Part shown: positions 51,151 to 64,000 of the stretch, piece after piece
How the letters are laid out: each line of letters opens with the position of its first letter
How positions within the stretch are numbered: the stretch's first letter is position 1
Assembly (NCBI RefSeq): GCF_037038585.1
Contig: NC_092520.1
Span: 123,784,001 to 123,848,000 of the forward strand
Direction: 5' to 3'
DNA from: Patagioenas fasciata
Lineage: Eukaryota > Chordata > Aves > Columbiformes > Columbidae
Length of the DNA stretch: 64,000 nt
Program-made: the position numbers and the translations under genes
The notes under the pieces: model-generated
Database searches by the model: none
The model's input: the letters and a program-made list of their open reading frames with translations, nothing else
What the model was told of the DNA's origin: nothing

Positions 51151-54100
51151 AGCCCTTAGTGTAGGCGTAACTCTGCTGCCAAAATAAAAAATTCCTACTG
51201 ACTTATCTGAAAATAGAGTTAAGACTTATTGAAGCACATTTTCTGTTTTGTTCTCAAAGTCTCCAGGTCTCATTTTTACATCTGTCTACCAAGAATTATG
51301 TGTTTTACTCATAGAAATGATGCGAGGATAAATTCACGGATACATTTGAGCCACACAGATCTTAAAGTGACAAAAGTCAAGCTGGGCCCAGTAACATTTG
51401 TTTACTTTGTAAAGGTCTGACTGACTCTGCCAATTTCCAGAAGCTGACCAACCTTGGAATTTATTTTTTAAATTATGAGGCTACTTTCTAATGAGAGGAT
51501 TCATTATTTTTGCTGTGAATGTACAATGCTTTAATAGCAGAGGGTGAGGATGAGAAAAGCTTTTTGCTACAAATTTTCTTTGCATGTCCTCCCCTAAAAG
51601 GCAGTCTTGCAAGCCACAGCAGCTGTCAGGACTCTGCCAATTATTTCTGCCCACCCTAGCAGATGTCACTGTGTCAGCTGGCAGTACACTGTGAACTCCA
51701 GAGATGTCAAAGATTAAAATAAGTGAAATTTGTTAAACAAGAAACGGTAGAAAATGTTCTTTCTCAGGCAAAAAGCAAATGTCTGGGCTTCTGAGAAAAG
51801 CCCATCTCCCTTACATTTTCTTTTTGCAAAATGCAAAAAGCTTTAACTTCTAAACTTAGTTTTTATTTAGTCTGAGATACATGGATGCTTTTTTTAAAAA
51901 TTATTGGTGTTTGACCCAAGCATCACTAAGGGCATGTTTTCTTTCTCTTGAAATTGCAATATACAAATTGGCTCCCAATGCAGAAGAGAAGGTGTTTTGG
52001 AAAAGCATTTACAGTTGTGGGGTTGCAGAGGCAGGGGATGTCAATAGGGAACATTAACAAAGTTCACTCTTTGAAGGCTAGTGACCTAATTAAAGAAATG
52101 CAATATTTTGTGGCTTTTGGAGTTGGTTGACAGAAGCAGTGGGTTGTTTTGGAAGGGAGAAATGGATGCTAGTTCTGACAAGAAGGGATGTCTGAGAAAC
52201 AACAGGAGAAGAGATAGGTTCAGGTAGAGAAAAATAAAGTTATCAGACTTTATGCTAGATGTAATTACTGTAGTTAAAGCAGCACACAGGGGCTACAGTT
52301 GGAATGAATATTACACATACTGGTACATAGAAAAATATGTGTAAGACGGATTTTGATCCCCAAATTTCGCATGGTGGTGAATCCAGAATACTGTAAGGTA
52401 CACCGAGTATTTGGAACGACAAGTGAAAAGAAAATGAAGATAACTATTGTAATGACTGGAATACCAGTTTGTCAGATATTTCCAGATGTTTTCAGGTGAC
52501 AGAAAACTTGAATAAGTGGCTTAAAATGAAGAGTCTTAGGACCAAACAGAACTCTGAACAGCTGTGTTTGTCCCCTTTCTATGGTCTGATTTGCATAAAT
52601 TTGTAGATACACAGCTTCTCATGCTATGCAAGCAGCAAGATCTCTATCATTAAAAGTTGGGAAACTCCAAGTTCATGAAGTTGAAATGCTATGTCTACTT
52701 AAACTGGAAGCTCATTTTCACACTGTATTTCTGCGAATGAGGGCGTAATAAACTGGGACTGAGAAAAGACAGAATTATTATTACAGGTGACCAATTTTGG
52801 ATGAGTTGTTTTAACTTCATACACTGGACAGTCTCTGGGACACCTGTGTGGAAGAAGACACGTCATGGGGCAGAGTTGTTCTTTGCCAACTCTATTGAAT
52901 GGATCCACACTTTCCTCTGGATTGTTTGACAGGGACTCTTTGCAGAGATTAAAGATTGGACTATATAGGCTTTCTTGGATACCAGAGGGAAATATCTGTG
53001 TTTCTATGAAAAATGGTCTAAACAGTGTGGATTTTTTTTAAGAAATAATAGAAAATAAACCAAAACAAGCTTCCCACTACACACAGATATACACACAGAG
53101 CCTTTTACTTTAGATTCTTCTGCCTGAAAGATACTTACAGATAGGTAGAGTGTGTTTAGGTTCGTGGGATCAGAGATAAGGAAGTGAAAACTGATTAAAC
53201 ACACTGGGGTACGATTTGTTTGGGTTTTTTTGTTTTGTTTTGTTTTGTTGAACCTGTTGGATTGATTTCTTCTATGTATTTTGAATAAGCAGAACATTTG
53301 AAAGAAAAAAAAAAAAACAACATCCCAACTGTGCTAGGAAGAAATGTCTTAAAAATCTTAGATCTTCCAAAGTTTGGGTTTTGTGTTTGTGTGTTTGTTT
53401 TTGTTGGTTTTGTTGTTGCTTTTTTTGTGGTGGTGGTGTTATTGTTAAAGAAGGTGACAAAATTGCTATTTCTGAAATGGACTATAACAGAAGGAGAGTA
53501 TACAAAGGTTTCTAAGAAAGCACATCCTCCGTTGACCCCTGCACTAAAAGGAAAACAAGAAGTCTCCCTTTTGCTCTTTACATGATACCTTTAGTCTGTC
53601 TGAAATGGAGTAAGGCTAACAGTGGCTAAGTGACCTATGTATCAAAGTTGTATTCGCTTTCTTGGAGACTGAGGCTTTCAAAATCCTTTCAGCACTTTGA
53701 AAATGTTAACTTAAAGCTCAAAATGGACTGAGTTTCTGTCAGTTCTACAAGGCAGCTCTCCCTCCCAGCATCTTGCTTGCTTCAGGTATACAACTGCTAT
53801 TGCTGATGATGGATGAGAAAGTACATTTGATCTACCATAGTGGATTTTAATGAAAATGTTGTTTAGACTTGTTTTGGAAAAGAAAAGGTAATTTTTTTGT
53901 TGGAATACCTGGAACTGGTTTACACTATTTAATTGGTCATTGTTATGATGAATAAAGCAGGACCAGGCATGAAGGGGTGTGTGAAATTTTGCAGTAGCAA
54001 CAGTGGTGCAGGCAGAACTTAGAAATGCCATAATCCCAGCTCATCTCTAACAGCCCATATGTCTAACTCAAATTAGGTGACAGGGTGTTGCAAATAGGAT

Positions 54101-54377
54101 ACCTTTAGGAAGAGAGGACAGCATGAAAATGCTTGATTCTGGTGTAAAAACTATAATTTCAGGCTGCAAATTGTTGCTTAGGCTAAGTATTTTTCAAAGA
54201 GTCCAACTGTTGTCTGCCTTTGGCCTCCAAAATGTATTTGGACCCTGACAGCCCGCTTTCCAGAAAGATGAAAGTTTAGGCCTGGGTACAGCTAAGCCCA
54301 TACAAGAACACAAATATTAGAAGTTTCACCTTCAAAAGAATGTAAGATCCATAAGAAAAGCCCCATTCCTTTGGAAT
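51151..54377. other. Intergenic with T/G-rich tracts
   Basis: 3.2 kb without a recognised gene. Low-complexity GTTTT at 53215-53250 and TTTG/TGTT at 53380-53440. Confidence 0.65.
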
Positions 54378-54752
54378 TTGGTCTCTTTAGCTTGGAGGAG
54401 ACTGAGTGGTGACCTAATTAATGTTTATGAATATATAACGGGTGAGTGTCACGAGGATGGAGCCAGGCTCTTCTCAGTGACAACCAATGGTAGGACAAAG
54501 GGTGGTGGGTGCAAACTGGAACATCGGAGGTTTCACTTAAATTTGAGAAGAAACTTCTTCTCAGTGAGCGTGACAGAACATTGGAACAGGCTGCATAGTG
54601 GGGTTGTGGAATCTCTGTCTCTGGGGGCATTGAAGACCTGCCTGGACGCCTTCCTGTGTGACCTCATCTAGGTGTTCCTGCTCCAGCAGGGGGATTGGAC
54701 TAAATGGTCTTTCGAGGTCCCTTTGAGTCCCTAACATTCTGTGATTCTATAA
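54378..54752 (+). mobile_element. CR1 3' fragment
   Basis: Reads [40 protein letters not shown] and [17 protein letters not shown]; its DNA matches the end of the CR1 at 18388 and finishes with the ATTCTGTGATTCTAT tail. 5'-truncated. Confidence 0.92.
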
Positions 54753-56498
54753 TAGCTCGTGCTATGCAGCCAGCAGAGTGGTCACTCACTGCTTTTGAGG
54801 CATCTCCTCTGCTCTCCCTGGAGCGAGCCCAGGGGGAAGCTCAGCCCTCCTGGGTCACCTTGCTCCCTTTGTTGCTGCTTCTTCCTGCTCTGTAGCACAG
54901 TGCACTGGTGCAGCACCCTCCGCCTTTGTGAAGCGAACTGTTTTGTTTATTTCTACTGAAAGTTTTAGGAGAGTTAAGAGTTGTAGGAGAGGCAGAAGCA
55001 ACTCTGGATGGAGATGAGCAGGTTGGCTTGGCTGGAGAGGGAAGAAAATGAAGGCTAAAAGCAGTTACAGTAGCATCCAAAGTAAATACATTCAAGCAGA
55101 AGAATTGACAAGGTTTACTTCTATGATTTTAGGAAAGCTGGAAGGCGTATTAAGTGGCACTCTCTTGCATTTTGTCTCCAAGCAGTCATTTTTTGCTGTA
55201 TGGGGGGGGCAAGTTATTGAACTAGCTATGTGTCTGGTCAATGACATATGGCTATTTTTAGGAGTTCTCTCGGTGAGATGGCTCACTTGACAAGCTCCTC
55301 CCCTCAAAAAGGGCAGCATTTAAAGGGAACTAAATGATCATTAAAAAGTAGTCTTATTATTTCATTTATAGGAATATTATGATCCCAGGCTGCTCTTGGT
55401 TTTCAAATTCCTGTGGGTAAAAAGTAAATGTGAAGATTTTCCTTCAAAATGGCAATGGTACTTAAAATTCAGCAGAACTTATATCCAATCTTTGCTCTTC
55501 TTTCTTTGGTGTACTCTCTTTTCGATATTGTTTCAGAGCATTGATAAACCTGAAAAAGCCGTCCCTAAACACAGTGAGTTTGACAGTGACCTATCCTGGA
55601 GGAAGAAGTTAACAAACACAACAAGTGATATTGTACTATTGCTATGTTAATGCCTCTGGATGTTTTATGCAGTTTGTTTGTTCAGTGAGCTTAGTGACGT
55701 GAGAGTGAGATCTGATTCTCTCCCCTTTCTGCCTTTAACTCACACTCTTTAATGGCAACTTTATGATGACTTCTTTGAACTTTTGCTCTCGTACTCAGAT
55801 CAAGACATGCATAACCAATGTTAACATTTTGTCTCTCAGAGGCTTCAGCTGGGAGCACGTTTCTGTTCTATAATATGTAAATATTATTCAGTTGAATAGA
55901 ATAAGTGATTTTCTCACCTCTCCCAAGAGGTATGATTATGCTTACACTGAAGTGCAAAGTCTATTTTGAATGCCAACCTAGTAAATTTACTGGAGGATGG
56001 GAAAACAGTAAAAGTTAAGTGGTTATTTTCTTTCAAGAATCCATGCAAACTGGAGTAAAAGTGAAGTTTGGCATCAGTTCATTGACTTAATTTATACTGG
56101 ATCTGAGCTACGGCAACCTCTACTGTAGAGGAACTGTCTCAGCTGTTATCATATTTGCATATAGAGTCAATTCAAATCTCACTTAGGAAAGGAAATGGTG
56201 TCCCTTCATTTCCCACACAAACGTGAACTTTCTGAAGACTTGAAGGTACTTTGTAGCTACTAGGGATTTTTTTGGCTGACAAAAAGTGGCTGAAGTGATA
56301 CTACACAAGAAGAACCTGAAAAACAGGGCTCAAAGAAAGGGAGGTATAGACCACAAATAACAAGCTACTGACTTGTTTCCCTGTTTAAATATAGAGTTCA
56401 CTCTAACTTACAGGGTAGGCAAGCCCAGTCCTATCCTACCTAAAATTTTCTGACTCTATTCTCAGAGTAGAAGTTGAAAACTACATAGTTTATGCAGT
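54753..56498. other. Intergenic, nothing recognised
   Basis: 1.7 kb unique sequence; no gene supported. Confidence 0.65.
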
Positions 56499-56766
56499 AG
56501 AATCATAGAATGTCATGAGTTGGAAGGGACCCACAAGGATCATTGAGTCCAACTCCTGTCCCTGCATATGACAACCCCACAGTTCATACCAGGTGTCTGA
56601 GGGTGTTGTCCAAATGCTTCTTGAACACTGTCACGTCTGGGGCCGTGACACCTCCCTGGGGAGCCTGTCCCCCTCTGGGGGAAGAACCTTTTCCTCATGT
56701 CCAACCTGAACCTCCCTTGGCACATCTTCCTGCCATTCCCTCGGGTCCTGTCGTTGTGCTTGCAAA
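56499..56766 (-). mobile_element. CR1 3' fragment of a third subfamily
   Basis: Starts TAGAATCATAGAATGTCATG, then AGTTGGAAGGGACCCACAAG and TTGAGTCCAACTCCTGTCCC: an inverted CR1 tail distinct from the other two types in the window. About 270 bp. Confidence 0.85.
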
Positions 56767-57663
56767 CAGAAGTTTTCTATCTAGTCCTATTTGAATTCCT
56801 GGAGCTGTAAATGAGATTTACTCAACTTTTAGAGTCTAGAATGGTAATAATCTGCATATCTCTATGTATATGTGTATACTGGTATGTATATTCATGGAAA
56901 GAGTATATTAAAATGTAGTGACACAAAAGTAATTTTCACTTCCGTTTCAGAGAATAAAAAAATTCCATCTTCTATCGGTCATACTTCTCCCACATTGCCT
57001 GCCTCAGAGAATGGGATTTGAATTGTTCAAATGAAATTAGAATGTTGTGGTCTTGACCTGAATAGAAACAAGAATAATAATAATAAAATTATATCAAGAT
57101 GCCTGTGTAATCTCTGGGGCTTCTAGGGCTGTTAATTTGTGAACATTCTTAATTCAGTAGTAATAACCTCCTATATTAGTGCAGCTGAGTGTCAATATTA
57201 ACACATGGTATTATATGCATTAAAAATGCTCCATTTACTTTTTTTTTTTTCTAACATGCATGACCAGTTTCAGATGTAACACTCTAAAATTCATATTCTA
57301 TTCAGCCAATCCAGATCTCATTTCATTAGACAAACACTGTACGGGAAGAAAGTGGATCACATAAATGCCACTAATATTATTCATGGATTTTCCTACTGCA
57401 GTATGTTGGAAATAGGCTACAACTATTTTGTTATAAATGACTTTGTTTTAGTTCTCATGTTGTATTTTTGTATTTTTTTCATTGCTATTTAAGAGGGTTT
57501 GATTCATTTCTGCAGCTAAAATTTAATGCTTTACTGTTGCTGTTTGTTTGGTACCATTGAGGATAATGTTCATCTCTCTTACCTCCTTTCCACCTTTCTG
57601 CTAGTGTCTGGATGTCAATCTGTATCACAGACTGGAACCTCAAGTTGCTGTAGCTTTTCACAG
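56767..57663. other. Intergenic, nothing recognised
   Basis: 0.9 kb of AT-rich unique sequence. Confidence 0.6.
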
Positions 57664-57845
57664 AACAGGGTTGTTTACATTATTTACAGGGTTGTATAGA
57701 TTATTTAGTGCATAAATATAATATAAAATAATAGTAGTAAATAAAAATAAATAAAAATAATAAAATAATAATACACAACAGGGTTGTATACATTATTTAT
57801 TATATATATATAATATAAAATTATTGTATATGTAAAATATGTAAG
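57664..57845. repeat. AT-rich microsatellite between copies of a 21-22-nt motif
   Basis: ACAGGGTTGTNTANATTATTTA occurs three times (57665-57686, 57687-57707 missing the first base, 57778-57799). The last two copies flank an AAT/AAAT-rich array, and a TATATA run follows. Confidence 0.85.
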
Positions 57846-60800
57846 TAAAAACACGTATAGCGTTGCGTATGATCTAAGACAACTGCAGGGTAAGTCTTCT
57901 GGAAGAGTCTTATTAATGGAAAAACTCCAATCTTAAGTTGGACTGTGCTGTAGCATTTAATAAAAACATTATATGTGACATTAATTTCTATAGGGTACTT
58001 TAACACAATTTAAAACTAAGATTCTATCTAATAAATTCCACAGGTTTTCACAATAATTTGTGTAAAAATCCGTGTAATTTCTATCACATTTTATTATTTC
58101 ATTATTCTTTCTTTTAGGTTGCAGAAAACCTTTCCAATAAGTACAGTATCTTCTACTTGCTGTTTGCTGAAGTCCTAGAGCAACCAGTGGTATAAAATGC
58201 AAAAAGGACTACACTCTTGGCAAGAACAGGTCTGTGTTTATTGAGAATCGTCAATCACCTGGAAAGATCACTTGTGCGTAGTAATTCAAGAATACTCTTT
58301 TATTGGTTATGGTTTGTGTCTGTTGAATGCCTTTCCGAGTCTGTCACTAAAAACTGATGCGCAGCCTAATGGTGGGTTTGAACTTCAAAAGAGAAAGCAC
58401 GCTGAAACGGAGTCACAGGGAAAGTTGACGAGTGCTGCGAGTTCTTTTTAGTGAGAGTACTGCAGCTATTATAATTTATGAATCTTTTTCCTCTTCTCTC
58501 GCTCTCCTCTCTATTTATAGAGGAGCAGGGGCCAGCGGGAGAGTTGGGAGATCCTGGGGCATTGCGTTATCTCCACTTTGTTTCACTACATTTCTGTTCT
58601 CACTAGTCTGGGCCCCTTCTGGTGCACTTCATCATTCACATGGCCATGAGGTCTTGAGGGGTTTTCCAGTGATGGTGACATTACTCACCACATTACATCT
58701 CTGAATACTTGTCTTCAGCAGTTACTGGCAAGAGAGCAGTTTTTCTGAAGAGCTGATGTCTTGCTTGACCATAAAATGTCAGCACCATTCCTTGCCTTTT
58801 TTTTTCCTTCCAACATCTGCTGTGAAAGGAAAAGTGAGTAATGGGCTCAGCAGATCAGATGACTTGCTACTAGCTCTTTTATTTGTTGGCCAGGTCGATT
58901 TATTTTTATTAATCCCGTGTTTATTTCAACCAGGTGAAAGGATGTGTGATTCTGATTCACTTGGCCAAACAAAATCTCTGGGACTGACAGTGTACTTTTA
59001 ATACATTACTCCAGTAATGATTAGGCCGACATACTATAAGCAGTGCTTGAATTGATATTTACATTCACATATGAATATTCAGTGATGTAACATTTTTGGT
59101 GGCCAAGCTGTTTTCTGTAATTAGTAGGCCTACTTGTCAGATAATACCAATATATTTATTGGTGCAAAATGGTACTGATTAGAGAAATCTGAAAGTTCTA
59201 GAGGGTCAGAGATGTGCTGCTTATTGTTGGTGTTTTGTTTCTTTTGACTAGGTTGAGATGTGTGAACTGGATTTTTTAAAACTTGGTGGTTAAGGTGTAA
59301 TAGTCATTGTTTTAAAACAAAATTGCTATTGCTGCTGAATTTCTGTAGTCTCTTTTCTATCCTTTCATGTGTGACTTCACTAAAGTTATTAAAATTTGTA
59401 CATTCTGGAGATGAATAAAAAAAAATTTAAAAATATTAGTACAGTCACTCTTTACTACCAGAAATCCACATTCTATTTTCACAGAAGATTGCTGTGCAGA
59501 ATATTTTGAGTTATAGCTTTATTTACCTTCACCCAAGAATTTTCCAGCAAAGGGGCTCTTAGTAAATCCAAGCCAAAAAGGAAACACCAATCCAAATGCA
59601 GAAACATGTTCAGCCTCAGTCCCAGGTAAGCTCATTTCAGGTTTAATGCAAGTTGTTTGACGTATGAACATGTAACAGAGACGTGGAGGAGAGTTGAAGG
59701 TGGTAGTGAGAGGGAAAACCCAAGCACTCACATATGGTTTATATGCCTTGTTTCCTGAGCAGTATTTCCTTGCTTGAATTCTCTTGCTGTGCCGACTGAC
59801 CACAAAATGGTTACGGATTTCCGTCTTCCATCCCATCCCAGGCTTACCGAGAAAGCCACCCTAGCAGGGCAGGGGAAAGGATTCTGTAGCCTAGATTATG
59901 GCATGGAAGGCTGCACGGGATACAGCTACAGAGCATAAAGTGGAGCGAGTGCAGCCCCTGGGGCAGTCTGGATGTGTGGCAGTGTTGGGGAAAACCATTC
60001 AGCTTTCTCCACACGAAAGGATGGCTGACTTTACATGTCCATGGGAGGCTGTGGTACCTGAAAACCTTCACGCGCAGTAAAGTCGCATACTCTGAGCATA
60101 AACGATCAGATTTTGAAGGTCAAACTGTTTACCATATTTACAGAGAGAGCTTTCTAGGGCAGTAACTATCCTGTCCTCTCTTTCTTGTCTTTCTGCAGTG
60201 TCTAACACCATTGGTACTGTTCCACAGGCACACCCCTGAATATATATTGTGAAATATACATGTAGTGAAATACACATAACAGGTTCATGATAATCAGTTT
60301 CATTTTTTTCTCGTATCTGTACCTAAATAATCACATTGCTCAGATGAATTTGTGTAGAAAAAAATCTGTATGCCTGTAGTTAAGAATGCAATGTTTAAAA
60401 TCTTGATATCCAAGCCATTCGAATCAAATTTCAGTTAGACAAGGCAATTTTTCATACCATGACTGCTATCAGCCTAATAGAGTTCCCTTTCCTTTCAAAG
60501 GTGATGCTATTATTTTTGCTAAAGGAAAGCCTTCCAAGATTTTAAATTTCAAATATATGAAATATGTTTTGAATCTCAAAGCAAAGTGTGATTTTGTAAA
60601 AAAAAGTGTGTATTTTTTTTATAAAGTTATTTTTGATGTGGCTTGTAGTCATGTTTTCTCCTAAGCATATCTCTGAATTCAGCACAGCCAGAAACTCGGC
60701 CTCTGTATATGTATAAGCTACTGATCAATGCTCTGCTTCTTAATTACGTGGGTGAGTAGCAAAGAACTAGAAGTTTTCTGTTGCATTCAAAGACCAGAGA

Positions 60801-62481
60801 GAGACTTCCTACACTACAAAGGCCATTTGCCAATGACACACTTTTTCATGAATATTGTATGTGTTGTTTTCATTTTAAATATTCTATGTCAAGCAAGTGC
60901 AAAAGGTGTGAGAAAGGAACTTCAGCAAGGAGCAAAAACCAGGAGAATTTGGAGTCCAGCTGTTAGGATTAAGACAAGGAAGAGATGACCTTGCAGTTCA
61001 AAGTTACTGTGAGAGTTCAGGAAGAGTTCTGAGCAGCCAGAGGATAAACAAGGAAAGAGAGATGAGAATTTCCATTTAAGAGAGCAGAGAACAACTAGAA
61101 TTTTAATCTTGACAGAATTATCTAATACAGTCCATGACTCAAAAAATGGAGAAATGCAGACTAAGGTGTGTAATTCATTATGCTAAAGAAATATTTATCT
61201 GCAAGACTGTCCATTCTGCCCTTTAGGCTAAAGTTTCTACCATGTCCGGTTCTGTGCATGTATGGCTTTGATTAAATATCCTTGCCCTTTTTACAGCTGT
61301 TAGCCACAAGCCAGATGGATTTATACATTGTCACCGAGTTTGCTGTTGATCAAGGCTTAACAGAAATAGACAGGCTTCAAACTGGTATATCCAGCTTATT
61401 CCTAGGAACAGTATATTTCTCTCCACCTTTCCTTATCTTCCTCACCCTTTTTATTTTTTAAGCAGCCTGTCCTATCATAAGTCAACACCACAAGGTAAAA
61501 TCTTTTGAGAAAGGGACACTGGTTTAGGAGAGATTCATGAAAATGGCTGCACTCTCTGTTCCCTTGTCCTATAGATCTTGTGACTTAGCAAGCCAGGTGG
61601 TCTTAAGCTATTATATGATGCAGTGCAGCACTTTCATGTGTCAGGGCAAAGAAAACATGAAAGAGCCTTGAGAAATTGAGCTCACTGCTGACGAACCTTT
61701 GGTGTCACAAATATGTATGAGTGGATGGATTCCAATCCACTGTGGAGCTGCAGCAGAATGCAGCAGCGTTAACTGATTGCATTAGCAGCATGCTGTCACA
61801 TTGGAGGGTTGGAATAGTTGCACACAATTGTAGCTGGAAAAGATTTGCTCAAAAGACACAGGCCACATAAAGCAGGTAGGTCTCAGTGAAGCGGGGTTCA
61901 TGGCTATGTCTGTAGTACCAAACAACAGAAATAGGTGTGTGTAGCAGAACAGCTGGGGCTGAGGACCCAGCACTGTGTACTTCAACAGTTTACTCTGGGT
62001 CAATTGTAGCTTGGTGCTGTGGACTTGATGATCTAGAGTGGCTGCAGAACATTAGATAGACTCTTGGAGCACACCGTCTAATTGAGTTTCATCCAGAAAG
62101 AACCCAGTCTTCCCACTCCGAAACTACTCCATAATGTGAACTAAAAGTGTACTTAGTGAGGCAGAGTTGCTCCAAAAGCACAGTCCTGATCCAAAGCAAA
62201 ATACTGATATACATGCGTTTCATACCTACCCCATGAATACACGGGGAACCAAGGAACCAAGGAAGACAGCTATTGTGTGATCCTCCTGCCATTTATTGGA
62301 AAACCATCCCATGCTGGATGAGTTTAGCGGTTCTGAGCTCTGCTAAGTGGCAGGGAGACTCCCAGCAGCGCAATCTTAGTTCACTTCTGCATGCCCTTTG
62401 CTCCCATCCTTATCCTCAAGCTGTCAGTATTTTGAGTTAGTTGGACTTCAAAAAGAAAATACTGAGTTAAGCTTTCTCACA
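57846..62481. other. Intergenic, nothing recognised
   Basis: 4.6 kb. Short open frames occur but none shows a family match, splice context or repeat identity. Confidence 0.65.
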
Positions 62482-62534
62482 TGTTTGTTTGTTTGTTTGT
62501 TTGTTTGTTTGTTTGTTTGTTTGTTTGTTTGTTT
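62482..62534 (+). repeat. (GTTT)n tetranucleotide repeat, about 13 units
   Basis: Uninterrupted TGTT/GTTT units over 53 bp. Confidence 0.98.
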
Positions 62535-63411
62535 TAAAAGCACTTGAATACTGGTTTCTTGGTGGATTTTCAGATCTTCAAAGTTCATGTTTTCAAGCTT
62601 TACATTGCTTGTGTTGTAATACAAATTCCACTAGCATTTTTTGTGGATCTGTGATCCTTCAAGTTTAAGATGATGGAAGTAATTAGCTAAAGGGTTGTTC
62701 TTTAAATATAAGGAAGCTTTTTAAGTAAGGGCCTAGAAAGAATCAACCTTTTTTCCTTCCCCACACACCTCCTAGAGATTTGGACAATTGATTTTACATA
62801 GGTAACAAATTAAAAGTTTAACAGCACTATGATGAATACACTTCAGTTCTGCAGCTTATTTTGCATGCTTTTGAAAACGAATGCTTGGGCACATTGTCAA
62901 TAAAGGATGAATGGGATTTCTGGTAGTTGACATAAACGTGGAGTCATGTATGTCTAACAAAAGATATATATGCATGTCCAGCTTTTAAAACTCATGTGCA
63001 TAAATATGTAAATGGAAAACCTCTAAATGGCAGAAAAGTCCATCACTGAAGGAACCAGCCTTTAGTATAGGAATTTGTGATACAAGTTATAGAATCTTAC
63101 CTCATTAATCTTTACAACTAGTTATTCTGTATAATTAACTGCACTTTTAATGTATTGCATCAGATATACAAACTACAACTTGAGATATAGCTTCTGCCTT
63201 CATTTTTTTAATACATTCATATATTCTTCCTATACAATCTATGATTAAACATATGTGCATTGCCTTTTGGAAAATCAAACACATAACGTGTGATCCAGAA
63301 ATGACTGAATCCAGGAAACAACTACATTGAATTTAAGGATCTACTTAGATGTATAAACATGGGGATTTTTCACTTTTGAAAATGAAGGCTTGCCTTTTGT
63401 CTTTTTGTACT
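62535..63411. other. Intergenic, nothing recognised
   Basis: 0.88 kb AT-rich sequence. Confidence 0.6.
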
Positions 63412-63442
63412 CTAACCCTAATCCTAACCCTAGCCCTAACCT
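63412..63442. repeat. Short interstitial telomere-like repeat
   Basis: Five consecutive CCCTAA-type units (CTAACCCTAATCCTAACCCT then AGCCCTAACC), the complement of the vertebrate TTAGGG repeat, with two variant units. Confidence 0.85.
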
Positions 63443-64000
63443 TGCTAGTTTGCAGTGATGAGTGAAAAAACCTATCCATAAATGAATTTTGTGCACTGGC
63501 AAGTAAACTGTATTACAAGGATGACTACGGTTTCAGTAAACATATTCTGTTTCTCTTTTTTGTCAGTGTTATCTTTAATTATTTATGATGCTTTATAGTC
63601 TACTAGTCGATGTTCTGTCCTGTGCTTGCAGAAATAACGGAACAATAATAAGAGGTATCTTGACTAGCAAATGCCCTGTCTCTGAAAGGTGAGAACAGTC
63701 CCCAAGTCCTGTCTTCTTCAAATGATAAGCAGTGATATTTAGGAAGTGCTTATAAACAAATGTCTTAAAGGATTATTATGAAGCATCATTTTAAAGGTTC
63801 TGCTTTTATCAGAGAATCAAGCTAAAAACCATCTGCTTTCTGTCTTAGGAACATTGGATGAAATCCAGATAGGAATATAGTATCCTCACTTGCACTGAAC
63901 TAGACTGACTTTAATACTAATTGGAATACCAGGTACCTGTAATTGCTTCCCAGAGCCTGTGAGAAGGGAGCAACACGATGTTCTCCTCTCTTCCCCTGCT
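63443..64000. other. Intergenic end of window
   Basis: Unique sequence; no gene recognised. EPHA6 would be expected beyond this side if human gene order holds. Confidence 0.55.

Overview
This is vertebrate genomic DNA, almost certainly from a bird. Many 5'-truncated CR1 LINEs are present, the solo LTR in the first intron matches an LTR family I recall as common in neoavian birds, introns are short, and two genes lie in an amniote-conserved order. The species cannot be named from sequence alone; a neoavian bird is an inference.

Layout. (1) 1-15811: the last seven coding exons of ARL13B (plus strand), the ciliary small GTPase. They run from the NKxD nucleotide-binding motif through the coiled coil, a disordered linker, the RVEP ciliary-targeting motif and the proline-rich tail to the stop codon. 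The 3' UTR follows and may extend to about 17.8 kb. (2) 18.4-22.58 kb: a short intergenic interval holding a broken CR1, a possible old LTR, a CAAA-rich tract and an internal CR1 fragment that reaches the next promoter. (3) 22.6-42.9 kb: complete NSUN3 (plus strand), six coding exons and a 364-residue prediction. It starts in a CpG island with a perfect-looking CTCF core motif just upstream of the ATG. NSUN3 makes m5C at the wobble position of mitochondrial tRNA-Met. Its 13.8-kb last intron holds a CR1 and a roughly 200-bp TTTCC array. (4) 43.3-64 kb: no protein-coding gene recognised. This part holds CR1 tails, relics of much older repeats (including an L1/Tx1-like reverse transcriptase fossil), simple repeats, a perfect hairpin and a short telomere-like repeat.

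ARL13B and NSUN3 are tandem neighbours in the same orientation, as I recall for human chromosome 3, where EPHA6 lies further on. They act in different compartments (cilium, mitochondrion), and nothing here suggests a joint function. All ARL13B splice phases in the window and all NSUN3 phases join without a frameshift, the main support for the models.

I found no convincing undescribed biological system. The most checkable observations are: two CR1 copies in opposite orientation, sharing a 114-nt perfect match, that flank NSUN3 exons 4 and 5; an ARL13B 3' splice site with a long AG-free zone and a displaced pyrimidine tract; an avian NSUN3 first exon encoding a presequence-like N terminus; and the L1/Tx1-like fossil.
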